DNA of 64,000 nucleotides from an uncultured Rhodobiaceae bacterium (GTDB taxonomy: Bacteria > Pseudomonadota > Alphaproteobacteria > RS24): positions 558,001 to 622,000 of the forward strand of contig CALCUM010000002.1 of assembly GCA_937907245.1 (NCBI GenBank), in the 5' to 3' direction. Within the stretch, counting starts at the first letter, position 1. Each line of letters begins with the position of its first letter. Position numbers and translations under genes: made by a program. This document shows, in pieces, positions 18,663 through 25,242 of this stretch. The notes beneath the pieces were generated by a model. The model saw only the letters and a list, made by a program, of their open reading frames with translations. It was not told the DNA's origin and ran no database searches.

Positions 18663-18692
18663 TTGCTCGGGCGCCACACGCGCCCCTAGACT
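18663..18692 (+). promoter_or_regulatory. Candidate promoter with GC-rich dyad in its spacer, upstream of MFS gene
   Basis: TTGCTC (18663-18668) and TAGACT (18687-18692) are spaced by 18 bp. The spacer holds a perfect dyad GGGCGC-CACAC-GCGCCC at 18669-18685. There is no T-run after it, so it is not an intrinsic terminator. An operator placed between -35 and -10 is an inference. Confidence 0.35.
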
Positions 18693-18719
18693 AAATGGAT
18701 AAAATCAGGGGAGAAGAAA

Positions 18720-20045
18720 ATGAGTGATGTAGGAAAAAAAAGACGTCCAAGTGAAATTCTCGATGCCGCGCCAATGGTATGGCGGCAGTGGTTGGTTGTT
18801 GCAATTTGTATTCTTGCCATGGCGCTAGATGGCTATGATGTCATGTCCATTTCGCTGGCCGGTGCGGGCATCACGCAAGAGTGGGGCCTCTCGAAAGCGG
18901 AGCTTGGCTTTTTACTACCTCTCGAATTTATTGGCATGGCCATAGGCCTCATTTTCATTGGCACGCTAACCGACCTATATGGGCGTCGGCTGGTGTTTCT
19001 TTTGTGCCTCATCATTATCACGCTGGGCATGGCTGGGTCTGGCTATGCGTTTAATATGGAGACGCTTGCCGCTTCGCGCGTGTTTACGGGGCTTGGCATT
19101 GGCGGCATGATGGCTTCGGCCACGGCGCTTTCGTCTGAATATAGTAATGCGAAAAACCGTAGTTTAACCGTAATTATGGTGGCTGGCGGGTATACTTTCG
19201 GCATTTATCTAGCCAGCCAGTTTTCGGGCATGTTGCTAGAGGGGGGCGATTGGCGTTCAATTTTCACTTTCGGGGCTTGGATTAGTTTTGCCTTCATCCC
19301 GGTTGTTGTCTTTCTGGTACCCGAATCCATCGGTTTTCTCGAACGCCGTCGTCCAGCCGGTTTTGAAAAAAAGCTAAGCGATACGCTGGCTCAATTGGGC
19401 CATGGCGAGGCCTTTGATGTCACGGCGCCAACGGCAGACGCAGAAGAGAAAATCTCTCCTATGCGCTTGTTCGAAGGCGATACGCGACGCATTACCATCA
19501 TTATGATGATTTGTTATTTGGGCAATATTTTGACCTATTATTATTTCGTTAAATGGATGCCTGCCGCGGTAACCGATATCGGCTACACGGCCGTAGAGGG
19601 CACGCGCGTGCTGGGCATGATTAGTATTGGCGGCCTCACTGGCTCTATCGCTATGGCCGTTGCCTCGCGGGTTATTAACCTCAAGCATTTGATGATTTTT
19701 TGTCTGATGGGCAGCGCCATATCGGTTGCGGCTTTCCCATTCTTCACCGGCACGCTGACCATGATGTTGATAGCTGGCACAATGGCTGGCTTCTTCTTAT
19801 TCGCGGTTATTGGCGGCGCTTTTGGACTGTTTGCCTATGCTTTCCCTCCGGCCGTTTTGGGCTCAGGCGTGGGCGTGGTGCTTGGTACGGGGCGCGGCGG
19901 TGCCGTGGTTGGCCCGTGGGCTGGCGGATTGTTATTCGCAGCCGGCATGAGCCTCTACGTTGTATCGCCCATTATGGCGATAGGCTCGCTCATGGGCGCC
20001 ATTGCCTTGCTGTTCCTGCCAAAGCAGTCAGGGTCTGACGTTTAA
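18720..20045 (+). CDS. MFS transporter, aromatic/organic acid:H+ symporter-like
   Basis: A 441-residue carrier with 12 predicted membrane segments. ALDGYDVMSISLAGAGITQE in the first segment contains the DGYD signature of the AAHS aromatic acid/H+ symporter family. GTLTDLYGRRLVF is the loop 2-3 MFS motif. A strong GGGGAG lies just upstream of the ATG. It probably imports an organic or aromatic acid. Its position after a malyl-CoA-lyase-like gene suggests a linked catabolic route. Confidence 0.86.
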   Translation: MSDVGKKRRPSEILDAAPMVWRQWLVVAICILAMALDGYDVMSISLAGAGITQEWGLSKAELGFLLPLEFIGMAIGLIFIGTLTDLYGRRLVFLLCLIIITLGMAGSGYAFNMETLAASRVFTGLGIGGMMASATALSSEYSNAKNRSLTVIMVAGGYTFGIYLASQFSGMLLEGGDWRSIFTFGAWISFAFIPVVVFLVPESIGFLERRRPAGFEKKLSDTLAQLGHGEAFDVTAPTADAEEKISPMRLFEGDTRRITIIMMICYLGNILTYYYFVKWMPAAVTDIGYTAVEGTRVLGMISIGGLTGSIAMAVASRVINLKHLMIFCLMGSAISVAAFPFFTGTLTMMLIAGTMAGFFLFAVIGGAFGLFAYAFPPAVLGSGVGVVLGTGRGGAVVGPWAGGLLFAAGMSLYVVSPIMAIGSLMGAIALLFLPKQSGSDV

Positions 20046-20071
20046 AGACTGGCGCTTAAAGCGTTTTTGCT

Positions 20072-21184
20072 TTACTCCAGTCCCGCCCACCAATTGGTTT
20101 GCGGGGTTGGTTTTTTTGTCGAGTGGATGGCGCCTAAAACGGGGGTGGCGAGGGTTACGCCTTTGGCTTTAGCCGCGCTTTGGGCGCGTTCTATCGGCTC
20201 TTTCCATGGATGATACCCCAAGTTAAACGTGCCCCAATGGGTCGGCAGCATGGTTTTGCCGCGCAAATCGATGTGCGCCTGAATGGTTTCTTCTGGCGGC
20301 ATATGCACGTCATGCCACGATTGGCCGGGGCCATAGGCACCGATTTTCATCACCGTTAAATCAAACGGGCCATGCGCTTGGCCGATGTTTTGGAAACTTT
20401 TGCCATAACCCGTGTCGCCCGAGAAATAGACCCGATGTTTCGGCCCCGCAATCACCCAAGAGGCCCACATGGTTTCATGCAAATCAAACATGCCACGGCT
20501 AGAATAGTGCCGTGCTGGCGTGGCGGTAATCTCAACCTGCCCGAGGCGCAGGCTTTGCCCCCAATCCATTTCATGCACTTGCTCGCTGGCCACGCCCCAG
20601 TTTAGCACTTGCGGTTTGTTGCCAAGCGGCACAAAAACTTGCGCGCCTTGCGCTGCCAAATGACGAATACTGGCCTCATCCATATGGTCGTAGTGATTAT
20701 GCGAGATGACCACCGCATCGATGTTTTGCGCGTCGGCCAAAGCCAACGGGGACGGATGAAAGCGCGCTGGCCCAGCAAAAGAAAACGGCGAGGCGCGCTC
20801 CGAAAATACCGGATCTGTGAGGATGCGTAAGCCATCTATCTCCAACAAAACCGTGGAATGGCCGAGCCACGCATAGCGCAAACCCGCAATAGGCGCCGCG
20901 CTTAGGCGTGCCGCCGAAATCGGGCGCAAGGGCAAACTGTCCACTGGCTCGGTGTTGGGATGTTCGGCAAAGGCCTCAGCCAAACTGGCCCAGCTAAATT
21001 CAAAGCCCGCTGCGGGCTCGAGGTTTTGCACTTTGCCCTGCCGCACATTTTGCGAACTCTCTAATTTGGCATCGGTCTCGGCAGATGTGGCAGAGCTGAG
21101 ACGATAGCCAATAAGGGCGATGAGCCCCGCACCCAGAACGACGAGGCAGACGAGGGCGAGGAGGGCGCGTTTTAAATAGGTCAT
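20072..21184 (-). CDS. MBL-fold hydrolase, UlaG/NAPE-PLD-like, membrane-anchored
   Basis: A 370-residue protein with an N-terminal membrane anchor (residues 5-25). The metallo-beta-lactamase domain shows AWLGHSTVLLEIDGLRILTD, the zinc motif HNHYDHMD, YFSGDTGYG, and a late HWGTFNLGYHPW. The subgroup (RomA/UlaG, NAPE-PLD-like) hydrolyses phosphodiester or lactone bonds; the substrate here is unknown. ATG 21184 is chosen because the hydrophobic anchor follows it directly; the frame continues upstream to 21346, overlapping the divergent nitroreductase gene. It converges on the MFS gene with a 26-base gap. Confidence 0.86.
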   Translation of the reverse strand: MTYLKRALLALVCLVVLGAGLIALIGYRLSSATSAETDAKLESSQNVRQGKVQNLEPAAGFEFSWASLAEAFAEHPNTEPVDSLPLRPISAARLSAAPIAGLRYAWLGHSTVLLEIDGLRILTDPVFSERASPFSFAGPARFHPSPLALADAQNIDAVVISHNHYDHMDEASIRHLAAQGAQVFVPLGNKPQVLNWGVASEQVHEMDWGQSLRLGQVEITATPARHYSSRGMFDLHETMWASWVIAGPKHRVYFSGDTGYGKSFQNIGQAHGPFDLTVMKIGAYGPGQSWHDVHMPPEETIQAHIDLRGKTMLPTHWGTFNLGYHPWKEPIERAQSAAKAKGVTLATPVLGAIHSTKKPTPQTNWWAGLE

Positions 21185-21308
21185 GCGAGATGATAACGCT
21201 TTTTTAAAAGCGGCGGCAAGATTTACGCGAATCCTCTGGAACTTCTGGCACAGCAGCGATAGAACTGTGGGCAGACAAATTAGCAATAGATAAAGGTGAG
21301 GTATTTCC

Positions 21309-21986
21309 ATGCAGTTCGATGATGTAATCACAGGCCGCCGTAGCATTCGCGGCTATAAGCCAGAGCCTGTTCCCAAAGCTTTGATTGAAGAAATTCTGGC
21401 CTTGGCGATGCGTTCGCCATCGTCGATGAACACGCAGCCGTGGAATTTCTATGTGCTGACGGGGGAGCCGCTGGACCGCATTCGCGAAGGCAATACGGAG
21501 CGCAACATGGCGGGGGTTCCACATTCGCGCGAGTTTCGCACTGGCGAGGCTTTTGAAGGCCAACACCGCGACCGCCAAGTGGGCGTGGCCAAGCAATTAT
21601 TTGCCGCCATGGGCATTGCCCGCGAAGACAAAGACGCGCGCCTCGATTGGGTGCTGCGCGGCTTCCGCCAATTCGATGCGCCGGTTTGCGTGATTGTGAC
21701 TTATGACAAACAGCTGGCCAGCAGCGATGACACATCGTTCGATTGCGGTGCGGTGACTACCGCCTTGGTAAATGCCGCCTGGTCGCGCGGCCTCGGCGCG
21801 GTGATTAACAGCCAAGGCATCATGCAGTCGCCAGTGGTGCGCGAGCACGCAGGCATTGCGGAAGACCAAGTAATTATGAAAGCCGTGGCCATCGGTTGGC
21901 CAGACGAAAGTTTTCCGGCCAATGCCGTGGTGTCAGAACGCAAAAGCGTAGAAGAAGCCACAACCTTCTTGGGCTTTGACGAGTAA
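21309..21986 (+). CDS. Nitroreductase family flavoprotein
   Basis: A 225-residue FMN-binding nitroreductase. Family elements are GRRSIRGYKPEPVPKALIEE, RSPSSMNTQPWNFYVLTG (FMN contact) and the late AVAIGWPDESFPANAVVSER. It probably reduces nitroaromatics or quinones with NAD(P)H. It is divergent from the MBL hydrolase gene. A second, more distant nitroreductase lies 1 kb away on the other strand (23033-23665). Confidence 0.9.
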   Translation: MQFDDVITGRRSIRGYKPEPVPKALIEEILALAMRSPSSMNTQPWNFYVLTGEPLDRIREGNTERNMAGVPHSREFRTGEAFEGQHRDRQVGVAKQLFAAMGIAREDKDARLDWVLRGFRQFDAPVCVIVTYDKQLASSDDTSFDCGAVTTALVNAAWSRGLGAVINSQGIMQSPVVREHAGIAEDQVIMKAVAIGWPDESFPANAVVSERKSVEEATTFLGFDE

Positions 21987-22010
21987 ACGGTAAAACCCGC
22001 ACAAAGAAAA

Positions 22011-22040
22011 AGGCGGCGAGGGGAATAACCCACGCCGCCT
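22011..22040 (-). terminator. Intrinsic terminator on minus strand (type T2, copy 1)
   Basis: AGGCGGCG (22011-22018) pairs with CGCCGCCT (22033-22040), with a further GGG/CCC inside the loop. Read on the minus strand the stem is followed by TTTTTCTTT, so it stops leftward transcription. A near-identical hairpin with a different loop recurs at 22981-23010. Confidence 0.65.
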
Positions 22041-22130
22041 GCTCAGCAGGCTGGGTTCTCTAGCGCGCGTATCTGTGTGATGAGCCAATAACCTTTCGCT
22101 ATTTGCTAGGGCTATACGGAACCCAGTGTG
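22041..22130 (-). ncRNA. Candidate structured non-coding RNA between nitroreductase and OMP-like genes
   Basis: CTGGGTTC (22051-22058) and GAACCCAG (22119-22126) form a perfect 8-bp closing stem around 60 bases. Inside, CGTAT/ATACG, AGCC/GGCT and AATA/TATT nest to form one long irregular hairpin. On the minus strand the 5' sides of the first three helices are contiguous, and the element runs through CCTGC-TGA-GCAGG into the T2 terminator with a T-run. I therefore favour minus-strand transcription. Plus-strand transcription ending at 22170-22196 is also possible. I could not match it to 6S, SRP, tmRNA or a known riboswitch. Overlapping open frames here look like artefacts of the element. Confidence 0.4.
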
Positions 22131-22169
22131 GGTAACTCGCTCGGCTAGCTTCATATTTTTAGTTTTGAT

Positions 22170-22196
22170 GCCCCGCCAGAAATGGCGGGGCTTTTT
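22170..22196 (+). terminator. Intrinsic terminator (type T1, copy 1)
   Basis: A perfect 9-bp stem GCCCCGCCA / TGGCGGGGC with a GAAA tetraloop is followed by TTTTT on the plus strand. An identical stem and loop occurs at 22950-22971. The two copies flank the 223-residue OMP-like gene. Confidence 0.85.
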
Positions 22197-22214
22197 ATTG
22201 TGGAAGCCGAGAGA

Positions 22215-22232
22215 TTCCCTTAGTGTAGGGAA
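22215..22232 (+). promoter_or_regulatory. Small hairpin in the leader of the OMP-like gene
   Basis: TTCCCT (22215-22220) and AGGGAA (22227-22232) form a 6-bp stem with a 6-base loop 27 bases before the start codon. It could stabilise the mRNA or serve as an operator. There is no other support. Confidence 0.25.
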
Positions 22233-22258
22233 CAATAAAAACAAAAAAAGGAAAGAAA

Positions 22259-22930
22259 ATGAAAAATATTATAGCAATCATTATTGCTTGCTTGTTGCCA
22301 AGCGTGGCTTTCTCGCAAGCCGATCTTACCAACGAACTTCATAAGGGATCGGTTGCGATTGATTTTGCGTCTTTTGACGGAAATAGCAATATAGGCGTCA
22401 GGTCATATTCATACGATGGCACTTCAACCACTTTTGGCGGCCATTATTTTATTGATGAGACAATTAGGGTTGGACTAGCAAGAGGCAGTGGCAGTTATAA
22501 ATTTGGCCCCGATTTCGGCAATTTTGAATGTGATTGGGATGGCACTTCTGTGTCAGTATCGGTGCATCCACAAAGAACCAATATAATTACGGGCGTTGGC
22601 GATGGCTATAGTTTTGGGTTCATTAACTCTAACGTAGAGAGTGAATGCGAAGACGATGATTTTTACTATGAAAAAATCTCTTCCGACACGGATAGTCTTT
22701 CAATTGCTGTGACGCGAGGCCTAAAAAACGGAATAGTATTTTTGGCAGGGTTTTCCAGTGATGTTGATGATTTTCTGGATGATAGAACATTTTCGTTCGG
22801 CTTAAGTCAGGCTCATGAGGGCAATTTGGTGATACGCGCAGGAATTTCGTTTGGCGAAACAGCTGAGGATAAGGCTGGGAACAACGCAGAGTTTGCAGAT
22901 TTTTCGTTCGGCGTCGCCTCATACTTTTAG
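22259..22930 (+). CDS. Secreted protein, probable small outer-membrane beta-barrel
   Basis: A 223-residue protein with signal peptide MKNIIAIIIACLLPSVAFSQ. The rest is rich in Gly, Ser and alternating hydrophobics typical of short beta-strands, and it ends in SFGVASYF, a C-terminal aromatic signature used for barrel insertion. I do not recognise a named family. AAGGAAAG lies just before ATG 22259. It is enclosed by two copies of the same terminator, so it is a one-gene unit. The acidic stretch ESECEDDDFYYE with nearby Cys in ECDWD may form a loop with a disulfide. Confidence 0.7.
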   Translation: MKNIIAIIIACLLPSVAFSQADLTNELHKGSVAIDFASFDGNSNIGVRSYSYDGTSTTFGGHYFIDETIRVGLARGSGSYKFGPDFGNFECDWDGTSVSVSVHPQRTNIITGVGDGYSFGFINSNVESECEDDDFYYEKISSDTDSLSIAVTRGLKNGIVFLAGFSSDVDDFLDDRTFSFGLSQAHEGNLVIRAGISFGETAEDKAGNNAEFADFSFGVASYF

Positions 22931-22949
22931 CGTCGTTAAGTAATGTAGA

Positions 22950-22979
22950 GCCCCGCCAGAAATGGCGGGGCTTTTTTTT
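22950..22979 (+). terminator. Intrinsic terminator after OMP-like gene (type T1, copy 2)
   Basis: The same GCCCCGCCA-GAAA-TGGCGGGGC hairpin as at 22170-22191, here followed by eight T. It lies 20 bases after the stop codon of the OMP-like gene. Confidence 0.9.
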
Positions 22980-22980
22980 A

Positions 22981-23018
22981 AGGCGGCGAGGGCATTTACC
23001 CACGCCGCCTTTATTTTT
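22981..23018 (+). terminator. Second hairpin terminator (type T2, copy 2)
   Basis: AGGCGGCG (22981-22988) pairs with CGCCGCCT (23003-23010) and is followed by TTATTTTT on the plus strand. It directly follows the T1 hairpin, giving a double terminator before the convergent nitroreductase gene. Its arms are identical to the hairpin at 22011-22040, which works in the opposite direction. Confidence 0.75.
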
Positions 23019-23032
23019 ACGAGGCCTTTGGT

Positions 23033-23665
23033 TTAGTCAACCAGCGTGACCAATGTGTCTTGTGACTTGCGCACTTTCTTCATGGGCAGCAACCAATCGC
23101 CGGTAGGGTCGCGATAGCCGAGCGGTAGCAATACCACCGAGCGCAAACCGCGCGCTTTAAGGCCCAAAATTTCATCCACGGCCTCGGGGTCAAAACCTTC
23201 CATCGGCGTGCTGTCGACTTCTTGTTCAGCCGCCGCCACCATGGCGATGCCCAAAGCAATATAGGCCTGGCGCGCGGCGTGGGCGTAATTCACTTCGGCG
23301 TCGCGCGGCACATAGGCAGATTTCAGATTGTCGTAATAGGCGTTCATCATCTCAATTTCGCCGCGCTCTTGCGTCATCAGATGCTTCACATCGTCGATGC
23401 GCGCATCGGTGTAATTATCCCACGCCGCGAAAACCAAGAGGTGAGACCCATCGGTAATTTGCGCTTGGTCGGAAGCGGCGGCACAGATTTTGCTACGAAC
23501 CTCAGGGTTGGTGACAACGATAAGCTCAAACGGCTGCGTGCCGCTGGAGGTTGGCGACAGGCGGATGGCCTCGATGATGGTGTCGACTTTATCTTGAGGA
23601 ACCGGCTTGGCAGGATCCATTTTTTTGGCGGCATAGCGCCAGTTCAATTGTTCGATGAGGTTCAT
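23033..23665 (-). CDS. NAD(P)H-dependent nitroreductase, NfsB-like
   Basis: A 210-residue flavin reductase of the NfsB/YdgI type. Motifs are LNWRYAAKKMDPAKPVPQDK, IRLSPTSSGTQPFELIVV (FMN contacts), ARQAYIALGIAMVAAAEQEV and PLGYRDPTGDW. It probably reduces nitro compounds or quinones. ATG 23665 is chosen because the family starts at the MNLIEQLNWRYA helix; the frame is open to 23830 but carries no domain there. It is single, facing the OMP-like gene across a double terminator. Confidence 0.9.
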   Translation of the reverse strand: MNLIEQLNWRYAAKKMDPAKPVPQDKVDTIIEAIRLSPTSSGTQPFELIVVTNPEVRSKICAAASDQAQITDGSHLLVFAAWDNYTDARIDDVKHLMTQERGEIEMMNAYYDNLKSAYVPRDAEVNYAHAARQAYIALGIAMVAAAEQEVDSTPMEGFDPEAVDEILGLKARGLRSVVLLPLGYRDPTGDWLLPMKKVRKSQDTLVTLVD

Positions 23666-23850
23666 GGTTTCGCTTTCTATGTGGAAGATTGTTGCATTGT
23701 TACAGAAGATATAAGCACTAGGCAGCGGCGGAACAAGGGGGAAGGGCGCGGCGCGTCGCTGGCTTGAATGATTAGCTTTTATGGGCTCATATGAAGAACA
23801 ATAAGAACAACAAAAGGAAGGCCTTGCCATCTCTCAGACGAGCCAGCGCT

Positions 23851-24369
23851 TTAGAAGCCTCTTACTAAGTTAGGGCTTGTCTTAAATTTAATAATCTTTT
23901 GGTCAGGGTCGTTTTTATCAACGGCAAAGAATAGCCAAATAATATTTTCGCCTATTATGCCAACCTTGTAGAAGTGCAGATACCAATAGTAATGGCCACC
24001 AGGCTCCGTGGCCAATGTGTCTGCGTAGCCTCTGGTGCCAGGTTGGCTCAAGCCCGAGCGAAAGCCTTGGCCGTCAAAATAGGCTTGCACTTCGCGGATC
24101 GGGGTGCCGATGGGAAACCAGTCTAGCATTAAGGCATCTAGCGTAGCTCGCCATTTGTATGGGCCGAAAAAGTCCCAGGGCTGGACGATACCCAGCCGCT
24201 TGGCTTCCATTTTCATGGCTCTTGGAGAGTTCCATTGAAACTTATCTTTATCGCCCATAGCGTTCCTCGCCGTTAATAAATCGCCGACACCACATCCCAT
24301 CAAGGAGAGGCTAAGCGTTAAGGCTAAAATAACGCGCAGAGGGGTTTTAACGTTTTGTTCCTTCGCCAT
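23851..24369 (-). CDS. Uncharacterised lipoprotein, intact member of a tandem family
   Basis: A 172-residue protein with a lipoprotein signal: ILALTLSLSLMGC has a lipobox with Cys26. The mature part is mixed alpha/beta with PRAMKMEAKRLGIVQPWDFF and TPIREVQAYFDGQGF, ending VDKNDPDQKIIKF. I do not recognise a named family. A nearly identical copy, broken by a stop, lies directly upstream (24410-24928), and a 3' remnant lies beyond that. Each copy has the same leader, with AAGGAAC before the start. This is the only copy whose reading frame is whole. Confidence 0.75.
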   Translation of the reverse strand: MAKEQNVKTPLRVILALTLSLSLMGCGVGDLLTARNAMGDKDKFQWNSPRAMKMEAKRLGIVQPWDFFGPYKWRATLDALMLDWFPIGTPIREVQAYFDGQGFRSGLSQPGTRGYADTLATEPGGHYYWYLHFYKVGIIGENIIWLFFAVDKNDPDQKIIKFKTSPNLVRGF

Positions 24370-24409
24370 GGTTTTGTTCCTTTTTATTGTTATTGGGGTG
24401 CGTATGGAC

Positions 24410-24928
24410 TTAAAAGCCTCTTACTAAATGTGGGTTGATTTTAACCTTTTTGATTTTTTGTTCAGGGTCGTTTTTATCAACAGCAAAATACATCCAGATA
24501 ATATTTTCGCCTATTATGCCGACCTAATAGGAATGCAGATACCGATAATAATGTCCTTGAGGAGCGATAGAAAGCTCGTCGTTGTAGCCATGACTGCCGG
24601 GTTGGCTCAAGCCCGAGCGAAATCCTTTGCCGTCAAAATAGGCTTGCACTTCGCGGATCGGGGTGCCGATGGGAAACCAGTCTGAGATTAAGGCATCTAG
24701 CGTAGCCCGCCATTTGTCTGGGCCGAAAAAGTCCCAGCGCTGGACGATACCCAGCCGCTTGGCTTCTATTTTCATGGCTCTTGGAGAGTTCCATTGAAAC
24801 TTATCTTTATCGCCCATAGCATTCCTCGCCGTTAATAAATCGCCGACACCACATCCCATTAAGGAAAGGCCAAGCGTTAAGGCTAAAATAACGCGCAGAG
24901 GGGGTTTAGTGTTTTGTTCCTTCGCCAT
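24410..24928 (-). pseudogene. Second lipoprotein copy, interrupted by an in-frame TAG
   Basis: Reading leftward from ATG 24928 the product matches the intact neighbour for 134 residues, with the same lipobox (SLMGC). It then meets TAG at 24524-24526, exactly where the intact copy has AAG (Lys, in HFYKVG). Beyond it the frame continues without shift (VGIIGENIIWMYFAVDKNDP) to TAA at 24410-24412. The total of 519 bp equals the intact copy. One base change therefore explains the loss. A shortened 134-residue lipoprotein could still be made. Confidence 0.8.
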
Positions 24929-24968
24929 GTTCTTGTTCCTTTTTATTGTTATTGGGCTGCGTATGGAT

Positions 24969-25109
24969 TTAGAAGCCTAATATTAATTCTGGGCGAGTTT
25001 CAATCTTATTAATTTTCTGTTCAGGATCCTTTTTTATCGACAGAGAAATTATCCGAATAATATTTTCCCTATCCTCCCAACCTTCTAGGAATGCAGATGC
25101 CAATAATAT
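24969..25109 (-). pseudogene. 3' remnant of a third lipoprotein copy
   Basis: This stretch aligns with the last 45 or so codons of the two neighbouring copies. On the minus strand YYWHLHS, a stop, then KVG and a frame loss can be read, followed by fragments equivalent to NDPEQKI and the terminal GF-stop. Stops and small indels are present, and no upstream part remains. It is 41 bases beyond the start of copy two, at the same spacing as copy two has to copy one. Confidence 0.65.
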
Positions 25110-25112
25110 CGA

Positions 25113-25196
25113 AAGTGTGTTGGATTTTTACTGGAGATATAAGCGCCGGATAGCAGGCGCAGGTGCACTTTCTGGGGGAATGTCTTCCACACACTT
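25113..25196. repeat. Inverted-repeat element upstream of the amine oxidase gene
   Basis: AAGTGTGT (25113-25120) and ACACACTT (25189-25196) are perfect inverted arms, extended by GGA/TCC across a one-base bulge. Inside is a smaller hairpin, GCGCC (25143-25147) with GGCGC (25156-25160). The right arm abuts a -35-like TTGCCT (25195-25200), with TAGACT 18 bp further on (25219-25224). It could be a regulatory structure or the scar of a small mobile element. Confidence 0.4.
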
Positions 25197-25224
25197 GCCT
25201 TTTTTCCAGCTCCCTGCCTAGACT
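25195..25224 (+). promoter_or_regulatory. Candidate promoter for the copper amine oxidase gene
   Basis: TTGCCT (25195-25200), an 18-bp spacer and TAGACT (25219-25224) precede the ATG at 25243. The same TAGACT -10-like box with 18-bp spacing occurs upstream of the MFS gene. This is a pattern-based inference. Confidence 0.35.
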
Positions 25225-25242
25225 GTGGCTAGGGAGATTATC

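Noticed and set aside
20046-20071. Terminator between the MFS and MBL-hydrolase genes
   Set aside because: A short CGCTT/AAGCG-like pairing precedes TTTTT, but the loop is too small for a convincing stem.
21933-22244. 103-residue minus-strand frame across the intergenic region
   Set aside because: It runs through both hairpins and the RNA-like element; the sequence reads as low-quality coding and lacks a domain.
22629-23003. 124-residue minus-strand frame
   Set aside because: It is antisense to the OMP-like gene and spans the terminators; part of its sequence repeats that of the frame at 21933 because both cover the same T1 hairpin.
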